Below are positions 51,269 to 61,614 of a stretch of DNA of 64,000 nt, one piece after another (within the stretch, counting starts at the first letter, position 1; each line of letters opens with the position of its first letter). The notes under the pieces were generated by a model. That model searched no databases, was not told the origin of the DNA, and was given only the letters and a program-made list of their open reading frames with translations. Source of the stretch: Betaproteobacteria bacterium (GTDB lineage: Bacteria; Pseudomonadota; Gammaproteobacteria; Burkholderiales; Rhodocyclaceae); contig VGHJ01000005.1 in assembly GCA_016868295.1 (NCBI GenBank), positions 22,369-86,368 on the forward strand. The letters run 5' to 3'. The translations under genes and the position numbers were made by a program.

Positions 51269-52878
51269 ACGATAGAGCCAAAGACGAACTGAAGCCGATC
51301 GCCAACGAGTCCGGCATCGAGGTCAAGCCGCTGTACACCGCGGCCGACGTCGAGGCGAGCGGGGGCATGGCCATGGTCGGCCAGCCGGGCGAATACCCCT
51401 TCACGCGCGGCATCCACCGCCTGATGTACCGCAAGCAGCCGTGGACCATGCGCCAGTACGCCGGCTTCGGCAACCCGGCCGACACAAACAAGCGCTTCAA
51501 ATACCTCATCGCCAACGGCCAGACCGGGCTGAACGTCGCCTTCGACCTGCCGACGCAGATCGGCCTCGACTCCGACGATCCCCTGGCCGCCGGCGAGATC
51601 GGCCGCGTCGGCATGTCGGTCGACACCCTGCGCGACTTCGAGGTGGCCTTCGACGGCATCGACCTCAACAAGATCACCGTCTCGCTCACCATCAACGGCG
51701 CGGCGGCCATCCTCATCGCCATGTACCTGGCGATGGCCGAGAAGCGCGGCTACGACGTCAAGCAGCTGCGCGGCACGGCGCAGAACGACATCCTCAAGGA
51801 GTTCATCGGCCGCGGCACCTGGATCTTCCCGGTCGAGCCCTCGATCCGCCTGGTCGGCGACACCATCGAGTACTGCGCCGAGCACGCGCCGAAGTACAGC
51901 CCGGTCTCGGTCTGCGGCTACCACATCCGCGAATCCGGCGCCAACCCGGCGCAGGAAATGGCCTACGCCTTCTGCATCGCCAAGGCCTACGCCGACGACG
52001 TCATCAAGCGCGGCCTGCACGTCGACGAGTTCGCCGGGCGGCTGTCGTACAACTTCAACATCTTCGGCAACCTCTTCGAGCAGGTGGCCAAGTTCCGCGC
52101 CGGCCGCGGCCTCTGGGCGAAGATCATGAAGGAGCAGTACGGCGCCGAGAAGCCCGGCTCGATGTGGCTGCGCATGATCGCCGCCGGCGGCGGCGGCGGA
52201 CTGACTTTCGAACAGCCCGAGGTGAACATCGTGCGCGGCGCCTACTACGCGCTGATCTCGGCGCTCTCCGGCACGCAGACCATGGCGCTTTGCTCGTACG
52301 ACGAGGCCTACACCATCCCCACCGAGTACTCGGCGCGCATCTCGCTGCGCACCATGCAGCTACTGATCGAGGAGATGGGCCTCACCGAGACGGTCGACCC
52401 GCTCGGCGGCTCGTTCTACGTCGAGACGCTGACCAACCAGATGCGGCAGAAGATGGAGGAGATCATGGCCGAGGTCGATGCCCAGGGCGGCATCGTCAAG
52501 CTGGTCTCCGAGGGCGCCATCCAGTCCAAGGTCTCGGCCCAGGCCTACAAGATGCAGCGCGACATCGAGTCCGGCAGGTTCCGCAAGGTCGGCGTCAATT
52601 GCTACCGCAACGAGCAGGAGGAAGAGCATCCCGTCGAGTTCCACCCCTATAACGAGGAGGACACGCGGGTGCAGATCGCCGGCCTGAACAAGGTGCGCGC
52701 CGAGCGCGACCCGGCCAAAGTCTCGCAAGCGCTGGCGCGACTCTCCGCCGACGCTTCCGCCGGCCGGAACGTCATGCCGGCGCTGGTCGAGGCCGTCAAG
52801 GCCTACGCCACCGTCGGCGAGATGACCAACGAACTCGTCAAGATCTTCGACCGCTACCAGGAACCCATTCGCTTCTAG
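51265..52878 (+). CDS. iaaH: Acyl-CoA mutase large subunit, probable (2-aminophenyl)succinyl-CoA mutase
   Basis: 537 residues, the methylmalonyl-CoA mutase substrate barrel. The residues that define dicarboxylyl-CoA mutases are kept: Tyr65 (WTMRQYAGFG), Arg183 (QNDILKEFIGRGTWIF) and His220 (VCGYHIRESG), spaced exactly like Tyr89, Arg207 and His244 of the Propionibacterium enzyme. Isobutyryl- and hydroxyisobutyryl-CoA mutases change the first two. So the substrate should carry a free carboxylate, as expected for converting 2-aminophenylsuccinyl-CoA to 2-aminobenzylmalonyl-CoA. No MeaB-type chaperone gene is in the window. Confidence 0.82.
52199..52209 (+). repeat. Dispersed word GGACTGACTTT
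   Basis: Copy inside the mutase large-subunit gene, encoding GLTF; the last T of the longer consensus is C here. Confidence 0.45.
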
Positions 52879-52889
52879 AAGGAAAAGGC

Positions 52890-53762
52890 ATGACCGCACT
52901 CGACAATTACGTGGCGCCCACCAGCCTGGAGCAGGCCGTGGTGCAGCTGCAGGAACTCGGCGAGGTGACCATCCTCGCCGGCGGCACCGACCTGATGCCG
53001 CAATCGCACGCCGGGCGCGTGAAGTTCAAGCGCACGCTGATGAACATCCGCCGCATTCCCGAGCTGCACGGCATCGTCCGCGAGGGCGACGAGATCCGCA
53101 TCGGCGCGCTGACGACCATCACCGAGTTGATGGAGCACCCGCTGGTGCGCGAGCACCTGCCGCTGCTGGTGGAGGCCGGCGACCATTTCGCCAGCGCGCA
53201 GATCCGCAACGCCGGCACGGTCGGCGGCAACATCTGCAACGCCTCGCCCGCCGGCGACACCCTGGTGCCGCTGATGGTGCTCGGCGCCCATGTCGAGCTG
53301 GCCTCCAAGCCCGACGACACGCTGTTCCGCCGCAGCATGCCGCTGCCGGAGTTCTTCGTCGGCCCGGGCAAGACGCGCCTCGCCCCGGCCGAGCTGCTCA
53401 CCGCCGTGCGCGTGCCGATCCCGCCAAAGGGCTTCGTCGCCCGCTTCCACAAGTTCGGCACGCGTCCTGCGCTCGACATCTCGGCCATCTCGATCGGCGT
53501 CGGCGGCGTGCTCAAGAACGGCGTGTTCACCGACGTGCGCGTGGCCTTCGGCGCAGTGGCGCCAACGCCCGTGTGCGGCTGCGCCGCCCAGGAAGTGCTG
53601 GAAGGCAAAAGGCTCGACGCCGCCACCATCGCCGCCGCGGCCGCCGCGGCGCGCGACGAAGTGCATCCCATCTCCGACGTGCGCGCCAGCGCCTGGTACC
53701 GCAAGGAGATGATCCACAACATGACGAAGAGGATCCTCGAAGATGTCTCAGCAAACCATTAA
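52890..53762 (+). CDS. iaaI: Molybdenum hydroxylase FAD subunit
   Basis: 290 residues, xanthine-dehydrogenase-family medium subunit with FAD loops LAGGTDLMPQS and AGTVGGNICNASPAGD. The 40-residue four-cysteine insertion that holds an extra [4Fe-4S] cluster in 4-hydroxybenzoyl-CoA reductase is absent, which argues for ordinary outward electron flow (substrate oxidation). GAAGGAAAAGGC precedes the start; it overlaps the iron-sulfur subunit gene by 20 bp. Confidence 0.82.
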   Translation: MTALDNYVAPTSLEQAVVQLQELGEVTILAGGTDLMPQSHAGRVKFKRTLMNIRRIPELHGIVREGDEIRIGALTTITELMEHPLVREHLPLLVEAGDHFASAQIRNAGTVGGNICNASPAGDTLVPLMVLGAHVELASKPDDTLFRRSMPLPEFFVGPGKTRLAPAELLTAVRVPIPPKGFVARFHKFGTRPALDISAISIGVGGVLKNGVFTDVRVAFGAVAPTPVCGCAAQEVLEGKRLDAATIAAAAAAARDEVHPISDVRASAWYRKEMIHNMTKRILEDVSANH

Positions 53763-54279
53763 GTTCACCCTCAACGGCGTGCCGACCCGCGTCACGGTGC
53801 CGGTGCAAATGAGCGCCCTCGAGATGATCCGCAATGTCGCCGGACTCACCGGCACCAAGTACGGCTGCGGCGAGGGCGAGTGCGGCGCCTGCACCATCCA
53901 GCTGGACGGCGTCTCGCTGAATTCCTGCCTGCTCTTCGCCGTCGAGTGCGATGGCCGCCAGGTGACCACGGTCGAAGGCCTGGCGGGCGATGCGCTCGGC
54001 CAGAAAATCGAGAAGGCCTTCGTCGAGGCCGGCGCCGTGCAATGCGGCTTCTGCACGCCGGGCATGGTGGTGCAGGCGCGTCAGCTGCTGGCGACAAACC
54101 CGCGGCCGAGCCGCGAGGAGATCCAGCGCGGCATCGAGGGCAATCTTTGCCGCTGCACCGGCTACGTGAAAATCATCGATGCAATAGAGGCGGCGAGCAA
54201 GGACAGCCTTCCCCCCGCCCCCCTTCCCGGGGAAGGGGGTGACGGTCGTTCGCTTCGCTCCGGGTTGAACAAGGAGTAA
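53743..54279 (+). CDS. iaaJ: Molybdenum hydroxylase [2Fe-2S] subunit
   Basis: 178 residues. The plant-type cluster ligands are in YGCGEGECGACTIQLDG and NSC, the second cluster ligands in CGFCTPGM and NLCRCTGY. The family normally ends shortly after IIDAIEAA; here a tail of about 24 residues (DSLPPAPLPGEGGDGRSLRS and on) is encoded by an inverted copy of the palindromic repeat seen elsewhere in the operon. The tail is probably dispensable. Confidence 0.85.
   Translation: MSQQTIKFTLNGVPTRVTVPVQMSALEMIRNVAGLTGTKYGCGEGECGACTIQLDGVSLNSCLLFAVECDGRQVTTVEGLAGDALGQKIEKAFVEAGAVQCGFCTPGMVVQARQLLATNPRPSREEIQRGIEGNLCRCTGYVKIIDAIEAASKDSLPPAPLPGEGGDGRSLRSGLNKE
54206..54267 (-). repeat. Palindromic repeat copy 3, inverted
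   Basis: On the minus strand this matches copies 1 and 2 through GTCACCCCCTTCC, GGGAAGGGG and GGGGGAAGGC, with a more diverged outer part. It lies inside the 3' end of the iron-sulfur subunit gene and encodes the extra tail. Confidence 0.65.
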
Positions 54280-54283
54280 TCAA

Positions 54284-56659
54284 ATGCCCGAAGCCATCCA
54301 GAAAGACTCCCTCATCGGCAAGCGCATCACCAAGCTCGACGCGCCCGAGAAGGCCGGCGGCAAGACGCGCTACATCCACGACATCGACCTGCCCGGCCAG
54401 CTCCACGGCAAGATCCTGCGCTCGACGCGCATCCACGCCCTGATCAAGCGCATCGACACCGCGGCGGCGAAGGCGCTGCCCGGCGTGCATGCCGTGATCA
54501 CCGCCGCCGACGTGCCCTACCAGCGCCCGATCGGCGTCGCCAAGGACCACTTCCCACTCAAGACCGACCGCGTGCGCAGCCTGCGCGACGAGATCGCCGC
54601 CGTGGCGGCCGAGACCGAGGCCATCGCCGAAGCGGCGCTGAAGCTGATCAAGGTCGAGTACGAGGACCTGCCGGTCCTCTCCGACCCGAACGACTCGCTC
54701 AAGCCGGGCGCGCCGCTGATCCACCCCGAGCCGCACGGCGCCACCGCCAAGCACGACCACCTCAAGCAGGCGCAGGGCATTGCCTACCTCGGCAAGCCCG
54801 ACAACATCGCCATGGTCTTCGACTACCAGCAGGGCGACGTCGCCCAGGGCGAGCGCGAATCCGACGTGGTGCTCGAGCACACCTTCCACCTTCACTACGT
54901 CACGCACTGCTGCATGGGGGTGTCCGGCATCATCGCCGAGTTCGACTCCTCGGGTAACCTGCTGATGAACTCCAACACCCAGGTGCCCTTCCTGCACAAG
55001 CGCGAGTTCGCCGAGATCCTCAACATGGACCCGGCGCGCATCCGCATCATCCAGCCGCCGATCGGCGGCGGCTTCGGCTCGAAGCTCGACATCTATCCCT
55101 TCGAGCCGATCACGGTGTTCCTCGCCAAGGCCACCGGCCGCCCGGTCAAGCTAGTCTTCACACGCGAGGAGGAATTCCTCGCCTCGCCGACGCGCCAGCC
55201 GGTGATCCTCACCCTGCGCTCCGGCTGCAGGAAGGACGGCACGCTGACCTTCCGCACGGTGAGCACCCTGCACGACAACGGCGCGTACACCTCGTGGGGC
55301 GCGACGACGCCCTTCGTCATGATGCAGACCATCTCCTCGCTCTATCGCGTGCCGCACTGCCTCTACCACACCAAGGCGGTGTACACGAACAACCCCTACG
55401 CCGGCTCCTTCCGCGGCTACGGCAACCTGCAGGCCACCTTCGCCGTCGAGCAGCACATGGATATGATGGCCGCGGCGATCGGCATGGATCCGCTCGCCTT
55501 CCGCCTGAAGAACGCCCAGGACCCCGGCGAAGTGACGCCGCAGGGCATGCACTTCAAGAGCTGCGGCTTCAAGGAGTGCCTGACCACCGCCGCCGAGGCG
55601 AGCGGCTTCCAGGCCAAGTTCAAGGCCAACGAAGCCGACAAGGCCAAACCCGGCCGCTTCAAGCGCGGCGTCGGCATGGCCTCCATGCTGCACGTCGGCG
55701 GCGGCGCCAAGATCTACCCGTCCGACGGCTGCGGCACCATCTTAAAGATGGACGACTTCGGCTCGGTGACGCTGATCACCGGCGCCTCCGAGATCGGCCA
55801 GGGCTCGGAGACGGTGCTGGCCCAGCTCGTCTGCGAGGAGCTCGGCGTGCCGCTCTCCGCCGTGCGCGTCATCAACAACGACACCGAGATCACGCCCTGG
55901 GACGTCGGCGTGCACGCCTCGCGCACCACCTTCATCGCCGGCAACTCGGCGATCGGCGCGGCGAAGAAGGCGCGCGGCAAGATCCTCGACGCCGCGGCGA
56001 AGATGGCCGGCCTCGACGCCGCCGACCTCGACCTGCGCGCCGGCCACATCGTCGAGGCGAAGAGCGGCACGGTGGTGATGACCCTGGCCAAGCTGCTGCG
56101 CCAGCTGCATTTCAGCGACAAGGCCGAGCTGGTGATGACCTCCTTCTACTACGAGCCGCCGTCGAAACACCAGGACAAGCACTTCAAGGGCGACGTCTCC
56201 GCCGCCTACGCCTGGGCGACGCAGGTGGTCGAAGTCGAGGTGGACACCGACACCGGCATCGTGCGCCTGCTCAAGGTCACCGGCGCCCACGACGTCGGCC
56301 GCATCCTCAACCGCCTCGGCCTCGAGGGCCAGATCGAGGGCGGCATCGTCATGGGCCAGGGCTACGCGCTGACCGAGGAGCTGATGGTCGAGAACGGCGT
56401 CGTGCGCAACCCCGGCTTCCGCGACTACAAGCTGGTCACCGCGCCGGAAATCCCCGAGATGGACGTGCGCTTCATCGAAACCATGGACGGCGAGGGCCCG
56501 CAGGGCGCCAAGGGCGTCGGCGAGGCGCCGGCGATCTGCATCGCCGCGGCCACCGCCAACGCCATCCACAACGCCACCGGCGTGAGGATCATGGCCCTGC
56601 CCTTCACTCCGGAAAAGGTGTATCGGGCGCTGCATGCGGCGCGAAAGGAAGCCGCGTGA
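54284..56659 (+). CDS. iaaK: Molybdenum hydroxylase catalytic (Moco) subunit
   Basis: 791 residues, xanthine-oxidase family large subunit: [24 protein letters not shown], Moco-contact [33 protein letters not shown] and the catalytic glutamate in KGVGEAPA near the C terminus. With the FAD and Fe-S subunits it would hydroxylate C2 of the indole ring of indoleacetate using water as oxygen source, allowing the pathway to run without O2. The GDPVA sequence typical near residue 100 is changed ([11 protein letters not shown]). No Moco-maturation gene is adjacent. Confidence 0.83.
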   Translation: MPEAIQKDSLIGKRITKLDAPEKAGGKTRYIHDIDLPGQLHGKILRSTRIHALIKRIDTAAAKALPGVHAVITAADVPYQRPIGVAKDHFPLKTDRVRSLRDEIAAVAAETEAIAEAALKLIKVEYEDLPVLSDPNDSLKPGAPLIHPEPHGATAKHDHLKQAQGIAYLGKPDNIAMVFDYQQGDVAQGERESDVVLEHTFHLHYVTHCCMGVSGIIAEFDSSGNLLMNSNTQVPFLHKREFAEILNMDPARIRIIQPPIGGGFGSKLDIYPFEPITVFLAKATGRPVKLVFTREEEFLASPTRQPVILTLRSGCRKDGTLTFRTVSTLHDNGAYTSWGATTPFVMMQTISSLYRVPHCLYHTKAVYTNNPYAGSFRGYGNLQATFAVEQHMDMMAAAIGMDPLAFRLKNAQDPGEVTPQGMHFKSCGFKECLTTAAEASGFQAKFKANEADKAKPGRFKRGVGMASMLHVGGGAKIYPSDGCGTILKMDDFGSVTLITGASEIGQGSETVLAQLVCEELGVPLSAVRVINNDTEITPWDVGVHASRTTFIAGNSAIGAAKKARGKILDAAAKMAGLDAADLDLRAGHIVEAKSGTVVMTLAKLLRQLHFSDKAELVMTSFYYEPPSKHQDKHFKGDVSAAYAWATQVVEVEVDTDTGIVRLLKVTGAHDVGRILNRLGLEGQIEGGIVMGQGYALTEELMVENGVVRNPGFRDYKLVTAPEIPEMDVRFIETMDGEGPQGAKGVGEAPAICIAAATANAIHNATGVRIMALPFTPEKVYRALHAARKEAA

Positions 56660-56724
56660 TGACGCGGCCTTTCCCCCTCTCCCCCAACCCCTCCCCCCGC
56701 TGTGGGGAGGGGGGCGTCGTATGA
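56659..56724 (+). CDS. 21-codon bridging reading frame between iaaK and iaaL
   Basis: Starts in TGATG with the iaaK stop and ends in ATGA with the iaaL start. The peptide [20 protein letters not shown] is translation of another palindrome, CCCCTCCCC (56688-56696) with GGGGAGGGG (56704-56712), different in sequence from the other bridging frames but with the same stop-start geometry. Confidence 0.45.
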   Translation: MTRPFPLSPNPSPRCGEGGVV

Positions 56725-57938
56725 AACGCCGCACCGTCCTCTCGATGGAGCAGGCGCTGTCACTGCCCTATGCCACGCTGCGTTTCGCCCAGCTCGGCTG
56801 GCGCGTCATCCGCATCGAGTCGACGCCGGCCGGCGACGGCCTGCCGGGCGATCCCAACCGCTACATCGGCGGCAAGGTGGCGGACGACGACCGCCGCAGC
56901 TACTTCATCGCGCCCAACGTCGGCAAGGAAGCCATCGCGCTGAACCTGAAGGAGCCGCAGGGTCAGGCGCTGCTGCGCAAGCTGCTCGTGGAACTCGACG
57001 TCGACGTCTTCTGCTGCAACACCGTGCCGCGCCGCTACCGGCAGCTCGGCATCGACTACGAGACGCTCGCCGCCGCCAAGCCGGATCTCATCTGGGCCGG
57101 CATCTCGGCCATGGGGCCGGACTATCCCGATGCCCCCGGCTACGATCCGGTGATCCAGGCCATGGCCGGCTACATGGAGCTGACCGGCCCGGCCGACGGC
57201 CCGCCGACGCTCTCCGGCGTGCCGATCGTCGACCTCAAGGCCGGCGACGAGGTGTACGCCAACGTCATGCTGGCGCTGGCCGAGCGCGCCGAGACCGGCC
57301 GCGGCATGCGCATCGACGTCTCCATGCTGCAGGCGGCCGCTTCCTGGCTGATCACCACCCTGCCCCTGCTCGACTTCGACTGCCAGCCCAACGAGATCAC
57401 GCGCTGCGGCAACGAGCACCGCAAGTTCATCCCGACCAACGTCTATCCGACCTCGGACGGCTTCATCTACATGGCCATCGGCAGCGACGTGCAGTGGAAG
57501 CGCCTGACCGAGATTCCCAAGTTCGCCGCCGTCGGCTCGCCGGCGCGCGCCACCAACGAGGGGCGCCACCAGGAGCGCGAGGCCATCCACCGCGACATGG
57601 CGGCGGAGACGCGCAAGTACGCGACGGCCGAGATCGCCGCCGACTTCCGCCAGGCCACCATCCCGCACGCGCCGATCCACGACATCCCGGCCGTGCGCAA
57701 GCTGGACGCCGTGTCGCGCAAGCTGACTTTGACGCGCATGCCCGGCGGCAAGGAAGTGCACATGCAGCCGATGGCAGTGGATCTCCCCGCCGTGTCCCCC
57801 AAGGGGACTTCCTTCGGTGCGTCGCAGGAACTGACTTTTCCGCCGAAGTACGGCGAGCACACCCGCGCCGTGCTGAAGGAAGCCGGCTGCAAGCCGGAAG
57901 AAATCGCCAAGCTCGAACAAGATCGCATCATCGCCTGA
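56721..57938 (+). CDS. iaaL: Family III (CaiB/BaiF) CoA transferase, phenylsuccinyl-CoA transferase type
   Basis: 405 residues. [20 protein letters not shown] and the catalytic aspartate in [13 protein letters not shown] (Asp171, aligned with Asp169 of formyl-CoA transferase) define the family. The N terminus is short ([18 protein letters not shown]) and lacks the usual G-x-R-V-L-D segment. IaaL of Aromatoleum transfers CoA between succinate-type acids and phenylsuccinate, so this enzyme would place CoA on the proper carboxylate of 2-aminophenylsuccinate before the mutase step. Confidence 0.8.
   Translation: MKRRTVLSMEQALSLPYATLRFAQLGWRVIRIESTPAGDGLPGDPNRYIGGKVADDDRRSYFIAPNVGKEAIALNLKEPQGQALLRKLLVELDVDVFCCNTVPRRYRQLGIDYETLAAAKPDLIWAGISAMGPDYPDAPGYDPVIQAMAGYMELTGPADGPPTLSGVPIVDLKAGDEVYANVMLALAERAETGRGMRIDVSMLQAAASWLITTLPLLDFDCQPNEITRCGNEHRKFIPTNVYPTSDGFIYMAIGSDVQWKRLTEIPKFAAVGSPARATNEGRHQEREAIHRDMAAETRKYATAEIAADFRQATIPHAPIHDIPAVRKLDAVSRKLTLTRMPGGKEVHMQPMAVDLPAVSPKGTSFGASQELTFPPKYGEHTRAVLKEAGCKPEEIAKLEQDRIIA
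57828..57841 (+). repeat. Dispersed word variant GAACTGACTTTTCC
   Basis: One-mismatch copy inside the CoA-transferase gene, encoding ELTFP. Confidence 0.45.
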
Positions 57939-57940
57939 CC

Positions 57941-59950
57941 ATGACGACACAGAACCCGCTCCTGCACACACCCGCCCGCCCGCTGCCCAAGCACGTCGCC
58001 ATCATCGGCGCCGGCACCATCGGCCCCGACATCGGCTACTACCTGAAGAGCGCCCTGCCGCAGATCCGCCTGACCCTGGTCGACGTGAATCAGGCCGCCA
58101 TCGACAAGGCGCTGCAGCGCTGCCAGGACTACGCGAAAAAGGCCGTCGCCCGCGGCAAGATGGGCGAGGCGCAGGCCGCTGCCGTCGTCGCCGACATCGA
58201 GGGCACGACGGACTACGCCCGGCTCGCCGACTGCGACTGGGTCATCGAGGCGGCGACCGAGAACCTGCCGCTGAAGCGCCGCATCTTCGCCCAGGTGGAG
58301 GCCGTCGTGAGGCCGGATGCGCTGATCACCTCCAACACCAGCTCGCTGCCGGCGGCGCGCATATTCTCGGAACTGAAGCACAAGGGCCGCGCCACGGTCA
58401 CCCACTTCTTCGCGCCGGCCTGGCGCAACCCGGCGGTGGAAGTCATCGCCTGGGAGAAGACCGACCCGGCGGTGGTCGACTGGCTGCGCTGGCTGTTCTG
58501 CGCCACCGGCAAGGTGCCGCTGGTCACCTCGGACGCCGTCTGTTTCATGCTCGACCGCATCTTCGACAACTGGTGCAACGAGGCGGCGCTGCTGCTCGAC
58601 CGCGCCACCGCCGCCGAGATCGACAGCGTGGCGTCTGAATTCGTGCACGCCGGCCCCTTCTTCGTGCTCAACCTCGCCCGCGGCAACCCGATCATCACCG
58701 AAACCAACACCCTGCAGGCCGAGGAGGAAGGCACGCACTACACGCCGGCGCCGATCTTCCGCTCGGTCGACACCTGGGTCACCGTGCCGCCCGGCAGGAA
58801 GGTCGACGTCGCGCCCGAGACGAAGGCGGCGATCCGCGACCGCCTGCTCGGCATCCTCTTCTCGCAGTCGGTGGACATCCTCGACCGCTCCATCGGAGAG
58901 CCGGCCGACCTCGACCTCGGCTGCCGCACGGCGCTCGGCTTCAAAAAGGGCCCGCTCGAACTGCTGCGCGACCTCGGCGAGCCGGAGGCCGGCCGCATCC
59001 TGCAGCGCCTGGCCAGAGAGCGCCCCGGCATGCCCTGGCCGAAGCGGCCCTATGCCGCCTACCAGGATTTCTGGCGCCACGTGCTGGTCGACGACATCGA
59101 GTGCGTCAAGGTCATCACCCTGCGCCGGCCCGAGGCGATGAACGCCCTGCACGACGAACTCACCGACGAGGTGCTCGCCGTCATCCGCAAGTTCGAAGCC
59201 GACCCGAAGGTCAAGGGCTTCGTCCTCACCGGCTACGGCGCGCGCGCCTTCTGCGCCGGCGCCGACATCGGCCGCTTCCCCTCCATGCTCGGCGACGCCA
59301 GGGCTGCGACGCAGTACGCGCGCGACTGCTCGCGACTGCTGGTGCACCTCGACGCCATGCAGAAGCCGGTGGTGGCGGCGCTCAACGGCATGGCGCTCGG
59401 CGGCGGCCTGGAACTGGCGATGCGCTGCCACGGCATCGTCGCCGTTAAGGACGCCTGGATGCAGCTGCCGGAGATCACGCTCGGCATCGTGCCGGGCATC
59501 GGCGCCATGGTCGTGCCCTACCGCCGCTGGCCGCAGGCCGCCGCCACCTTCCACGGCATGCTGCGCCGCGCCGAGAAGCTCAAGGCCGTCGAGGCCCACA
59601 AGCTGGGCGTGGTGGACGCCCTCGCCGACGACCTGCCCGGCCTGATCCGGGCCGCGGTGGCGCGCGTGCAGGCGCTGGCCGGCCAGCCCTCGCCGATCGC
59701 CCGGGGAGCCGTGGCTCTGGCACCCATGGAGAAGATCGAGGCGATCGCCGCCGGAGGCCCACCGCTGTCGCAGGAGATCATGGGCATCCTGGAGAAGGCC
59801 GTGCGCGACGCCGCATCCGCCCTGTCGCTGGCGCAAGCTCTGGAGATCGGTTATCGTGCCTTCGGCGCCAGCGCCTGCACAGCTGCAGCGCGCGAGGGCA
59901 TCGGCGCCTTCCAGGAGGGCCGTAAACCGGATTTCAGCCGCACCGCTTGA
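57941..59950 (+). CDS. Fused 3-hydroxyacyl-CoA dehydrogenase/enoyl-CoA hydratase
   Basis: 669 residues. The N-terminal dehydrogenase has the NAD site VAIIGAGTIGPDIGYYLKSA and catalytic His in VTHFFAPAWRNPAVEVI; its C-terminal domain follows (about 200-310). From about residue 385 an enoyl-CoA hydratase domain has FCAGADIGRF, MALGGGLELAMR and LPEITLGIVPGIG with both catalytic glutamates. The order is reversed relative to FadB (hydratase first). It would hydrate and oxidise 2-aminocinnamoyl-CoA to the 3-oxo compound for the thiolase. A fusion of these activities is part of the published iaa gene set. Confidence 0.85.
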   Translation: MTTQNPLLHTPARPLPKHVAIIGAGTIGPDIGYYLKSALPQIRLTLVDVNQAAIDKALQRCQDYAKKAVARGKMGEAQAAAVVADIEGTTDYARLADCDWVIEAATENLPLKRRIFAQVEAVVRPDALITSNTSSLPAARIFSELKHKGRATVTHFFAPAWRNPAVEVIAWEKTDPAVVDWLRWLFCATGKVPLVTSDAVCFMLDRIFDNWCNEAALLLDRATAAEIDSVASEFVHAGPFFVLNLARGNPIITETNTLQAEEEGTHYTPAPIFRSVDTWVTVPPGRKVDVAPETKAAIRDRLLGILFSQSVDILDRSIGEPADLDLGCRTALGFKKGPLELLRDLGEPEAGRILQRLARERPGMPWPKRPYAAYQDFWRHVLVDDIECVKVITLRRPEAMNALHDELTDEVLAVIRKFEADPKVKGFVLTGYGARAFCAGADIGRFPSMLGDARAATQYARDCSRLLVHLDAMQKPVVAALNGMALGGGLELAMRCHGIVAVKDAWMQLPEITLGIVPGIGAMVVPYRRWPQAAATFHGMLRRAEKLKAVEAHKLGVVDALADDLPGLIRAAVARVQALAGQPSPIARGAVALAPMEKIEAIAAGGPPLSQEIMGILEKAVRDAASALSLAQALEIGYRAFGASACTAAAREGIGAFQEGRKPDFSRTA

Positions 59951-59960
59951 TGCCGTACCC

Positions 59961-59990
59961 TTGACATGGATTTAATCTGTTACACAATAT
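59961..59990 (+). promoter_or_regulatory. Sigma-70-like promoter before the TRAP transporter
   Basis: TTGACA at 59961-59966 and CAATAT at 59985-59990 with 18-bp spacing, in the 106-bp gap after the fusion gene. No TGTATAC operator is present, so the transporter may be expressed independently of the GntR regulon or by read-through. Confidence 0.55.
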
Positions 59991-60056
59991 AGCCAACGGA
60001 TCACGAAAAACGTAACACTTAAACAAGTTGTCCGTTCTAACCAAAGGAGGATCGAA

Positions 60057-61079
60057 ATGAAGAAGCTTGCATCGCTCGCCGCCGCCCTGCTGGCCGGCGT
60101 CATCGCCTGGGCGCCCGCCCAGGCACAGACCACCCTGACCATCTCGTCTTGGCTGCCGCCCAGCCACATCATCACCAAGGACATGCTCATGGGCTGGGCC
60201 AAGGAAGTCGAGACCGCCACCCAGGGTCGCGTCAAGTTCCGCCTGCTGCCGAAGGCCGTGGCCAGTCCGCCCGGCACCTTCGACGCCATCCGCGACGGCC
60301 TCGCCGACGTGTCGATCTCCGTGCACGGCTACACCCCCGGCCGCTTCCCGATGACGAAGATGGCCGAGTTCCCCTTCCTCGGCGATTCCGCCGAGGCCAT
60401 CTCGGTGGCCTACTACCGCACCTACATGAAGCACATGGCCAAGCTCGACGAGCACAAGGGCATCGTCATGCTCGGCCTGATGACCCACGGCCCCGGCCAG
60501 ATCTACATGACCAAGCAGAAGGTCACATCCCTGTCCGAGATCGCCAACCAGAAGATCCGCGTCGGCGGCGGCGTGGTGGTGGACATCACCAAGGCGATGG
60601 GCGCCGTGCCGCTGCTCAAGCCCGCCTCGGAAACCTTCGAGATCCTCAAGAGCGGCATCGCCGACGGCATCTTCTTCCCGAAGGATTCCGTGCCGGCCTT
60701 CAAACTGGTACCCCTGGTCAACCACATGACGGTGATTCCCGGCGGTTTGTACAACGTCAGCTTCTTCCTCGGCATGAACGAGGCCAAGTTCAAGGCGCTG
60801 CCCAAGGCTGACCAGGACGCCATCCTGAAGGTCTCGGGCGAGAACTACGCGCGCATGGCCGGCAAGGTCTGGGACCGCGAGGACGATGCGGGCCTGAAGG
60901 CGATGCAGGGCGAGAAGATCATCATCCGCAACGCCAGCCCCGAATTCGTCGCCGAGATCAAGTCCAAGACCGATCCGCTGGAGAAGGCCTGGTACGACGA
61001 GGCCAAGGCCAAGGGCATCGACGGCGCCGCGGTGATGGCCGAGTTCCGCGCCGAGATTCAGAAGCTTTCCAAGAAGTAA
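60057..61079 (+). CDS. TRAP transporter substrate-binding protein (DctP)
   Basis: 340 residues with a signal peptide (MKKLASLAAALLAGVIAWAPAQA). The DctP/YiaO family features are GRVKFRLLPKAVASPPGTFDAIRDGLADVS and the conserved arginine in NQKIRVGGG that binds the ligand carboxylate. The ligand should therefore be a carboxylic acid; the location makes indoleacetate or a related aryl-acid the best guess. AAAGGAGG lies upstream of the start. Confidence 0.85.
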   Translation: MKKLASLAAALLAGVIAWAPAQAQTTLTISSWLPPSHIITKDMLMGWAKEVETATQGRVKFRLLPKAVASPPGTFDAIRDGLADVSISVHGYTPGRFPMTKMAEFPFLGDSAEAISVAYYRTYMKHMAKLDEHKGIVMLGLMTHGPGQIYMTKQKVTSLSEIANQKIRVGGGVVVDITKAMGAVPLLKPASETFEILKSGIADGIFFPKDSVPAFKLVPLVNHMTVIPGGLYNVSFFLGMNEAKFKALPKADQDAILKVSGENYARMAGKVWDREDDAGLKAMQGEKIIIRNASPEFVAEIKSKTDPLEKAWYDEAKAKGIDGAAVMAEFRAEIQKLSKK

Positions 61080-61082
61080 GCG

Positions 61083-61604
61083 GTGTCAGATCTGTCCACG
61101 AGTCCCGGCGGCCCGATCCTGGGCCGCTGGGAGAAACCCTTCGAGATGCTGCTGGGATCGGCCATGGCGCTGATCCTGGCCTGCATCATGCTGCTCACTT
61201 GCGTGGATGTCGCCGGCCGCTATGTGTTCAACGAACCGGTGCCGGGGGCGCTGGAAGTCACCGAGATCATGATGGGCGCGCTGATCTTCGCCTCGCTGCC
61301 CCTGGTGACCCTGCGCAACCAGCAGGTCACCATCGATCTGTTCGCGCACCTCATCCCGGGGTTCGTCAGGCCCGCGCTGCAAGCGGTCATTCAGATTGCC
61401 AGCGGGCTCTGCATGGCGGTGATCTCCTGGCGCCTGTGGGTCAAGGCCGGCCAGATGATCCAGCAGGGCGACACGACGGCGGTGCTGCAACTGAAGGTCT
61501 GGCCGCTGGTCTATTTCATGAGCACGCTGGCGACCGCGACCGCGCTGATTCTTTTTCTCATGATCCGTCAGAAGGACGCCGCGGGCGGCTCCGGCGAAGT
61601 CTAG
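61083..61604 (+). CDS. TRAP transporter small permease (DctQ)
   Basis: 173 residues with four membrane segments (MLLGSAMALILACIMLLTCVDVAGRYVF is the first), the DctQ layout. Probable GTG start three bases after the binding-protein stop. It forms the membrane complex with the large permease. Confidence 0.85.
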   Translation: MSDLSTSPGGPILGRWEKPFEMLLGSAMALILACIMLLTCVDVAGRYVFNEPVPGALEVTEIMMGALIFASLPLVTLRNQQVTIDLFAHLIPGFVRPALQAVIQIASGLCMAVISWRLWVKAGQMIQQGDTTAVLQLKVWPLVYFMSTLATATALILFLMIRQKDAAGGSGEV

Positions 61605-61614
61605 GTAAACAAAA

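Noticed and set aside
52890..56659. 4-hydroxybenzoyl-CoA reductase (HcrABC) as identity of the Mo enzyme
   Set aside because: The FAD subunit lacks the four-cysteine insertion for the extra [4Fe-4S] cluster, and the neighbours (oxindole-type hydrolase, arylsuccinyl mutase, CoA transferase) fit indoleacetate hydroxylation instead.
56721..57938. Loss of the catalytic aspartate in the CoA transferase (Gln in VSMLQ)
   Set aside because: On realignment the catalytic Asp169 of formyl-CoA transferase corresponds to Asp171 in PIVDLKAGD, which is present; the VSMLQ segment is a different conserved helix.
59961..60056. A fourth GntR operator before the TRAP genes
   Set aside because: No TGTATAC core is present in this gap; only a sigma-70-like promoter can be proposed.
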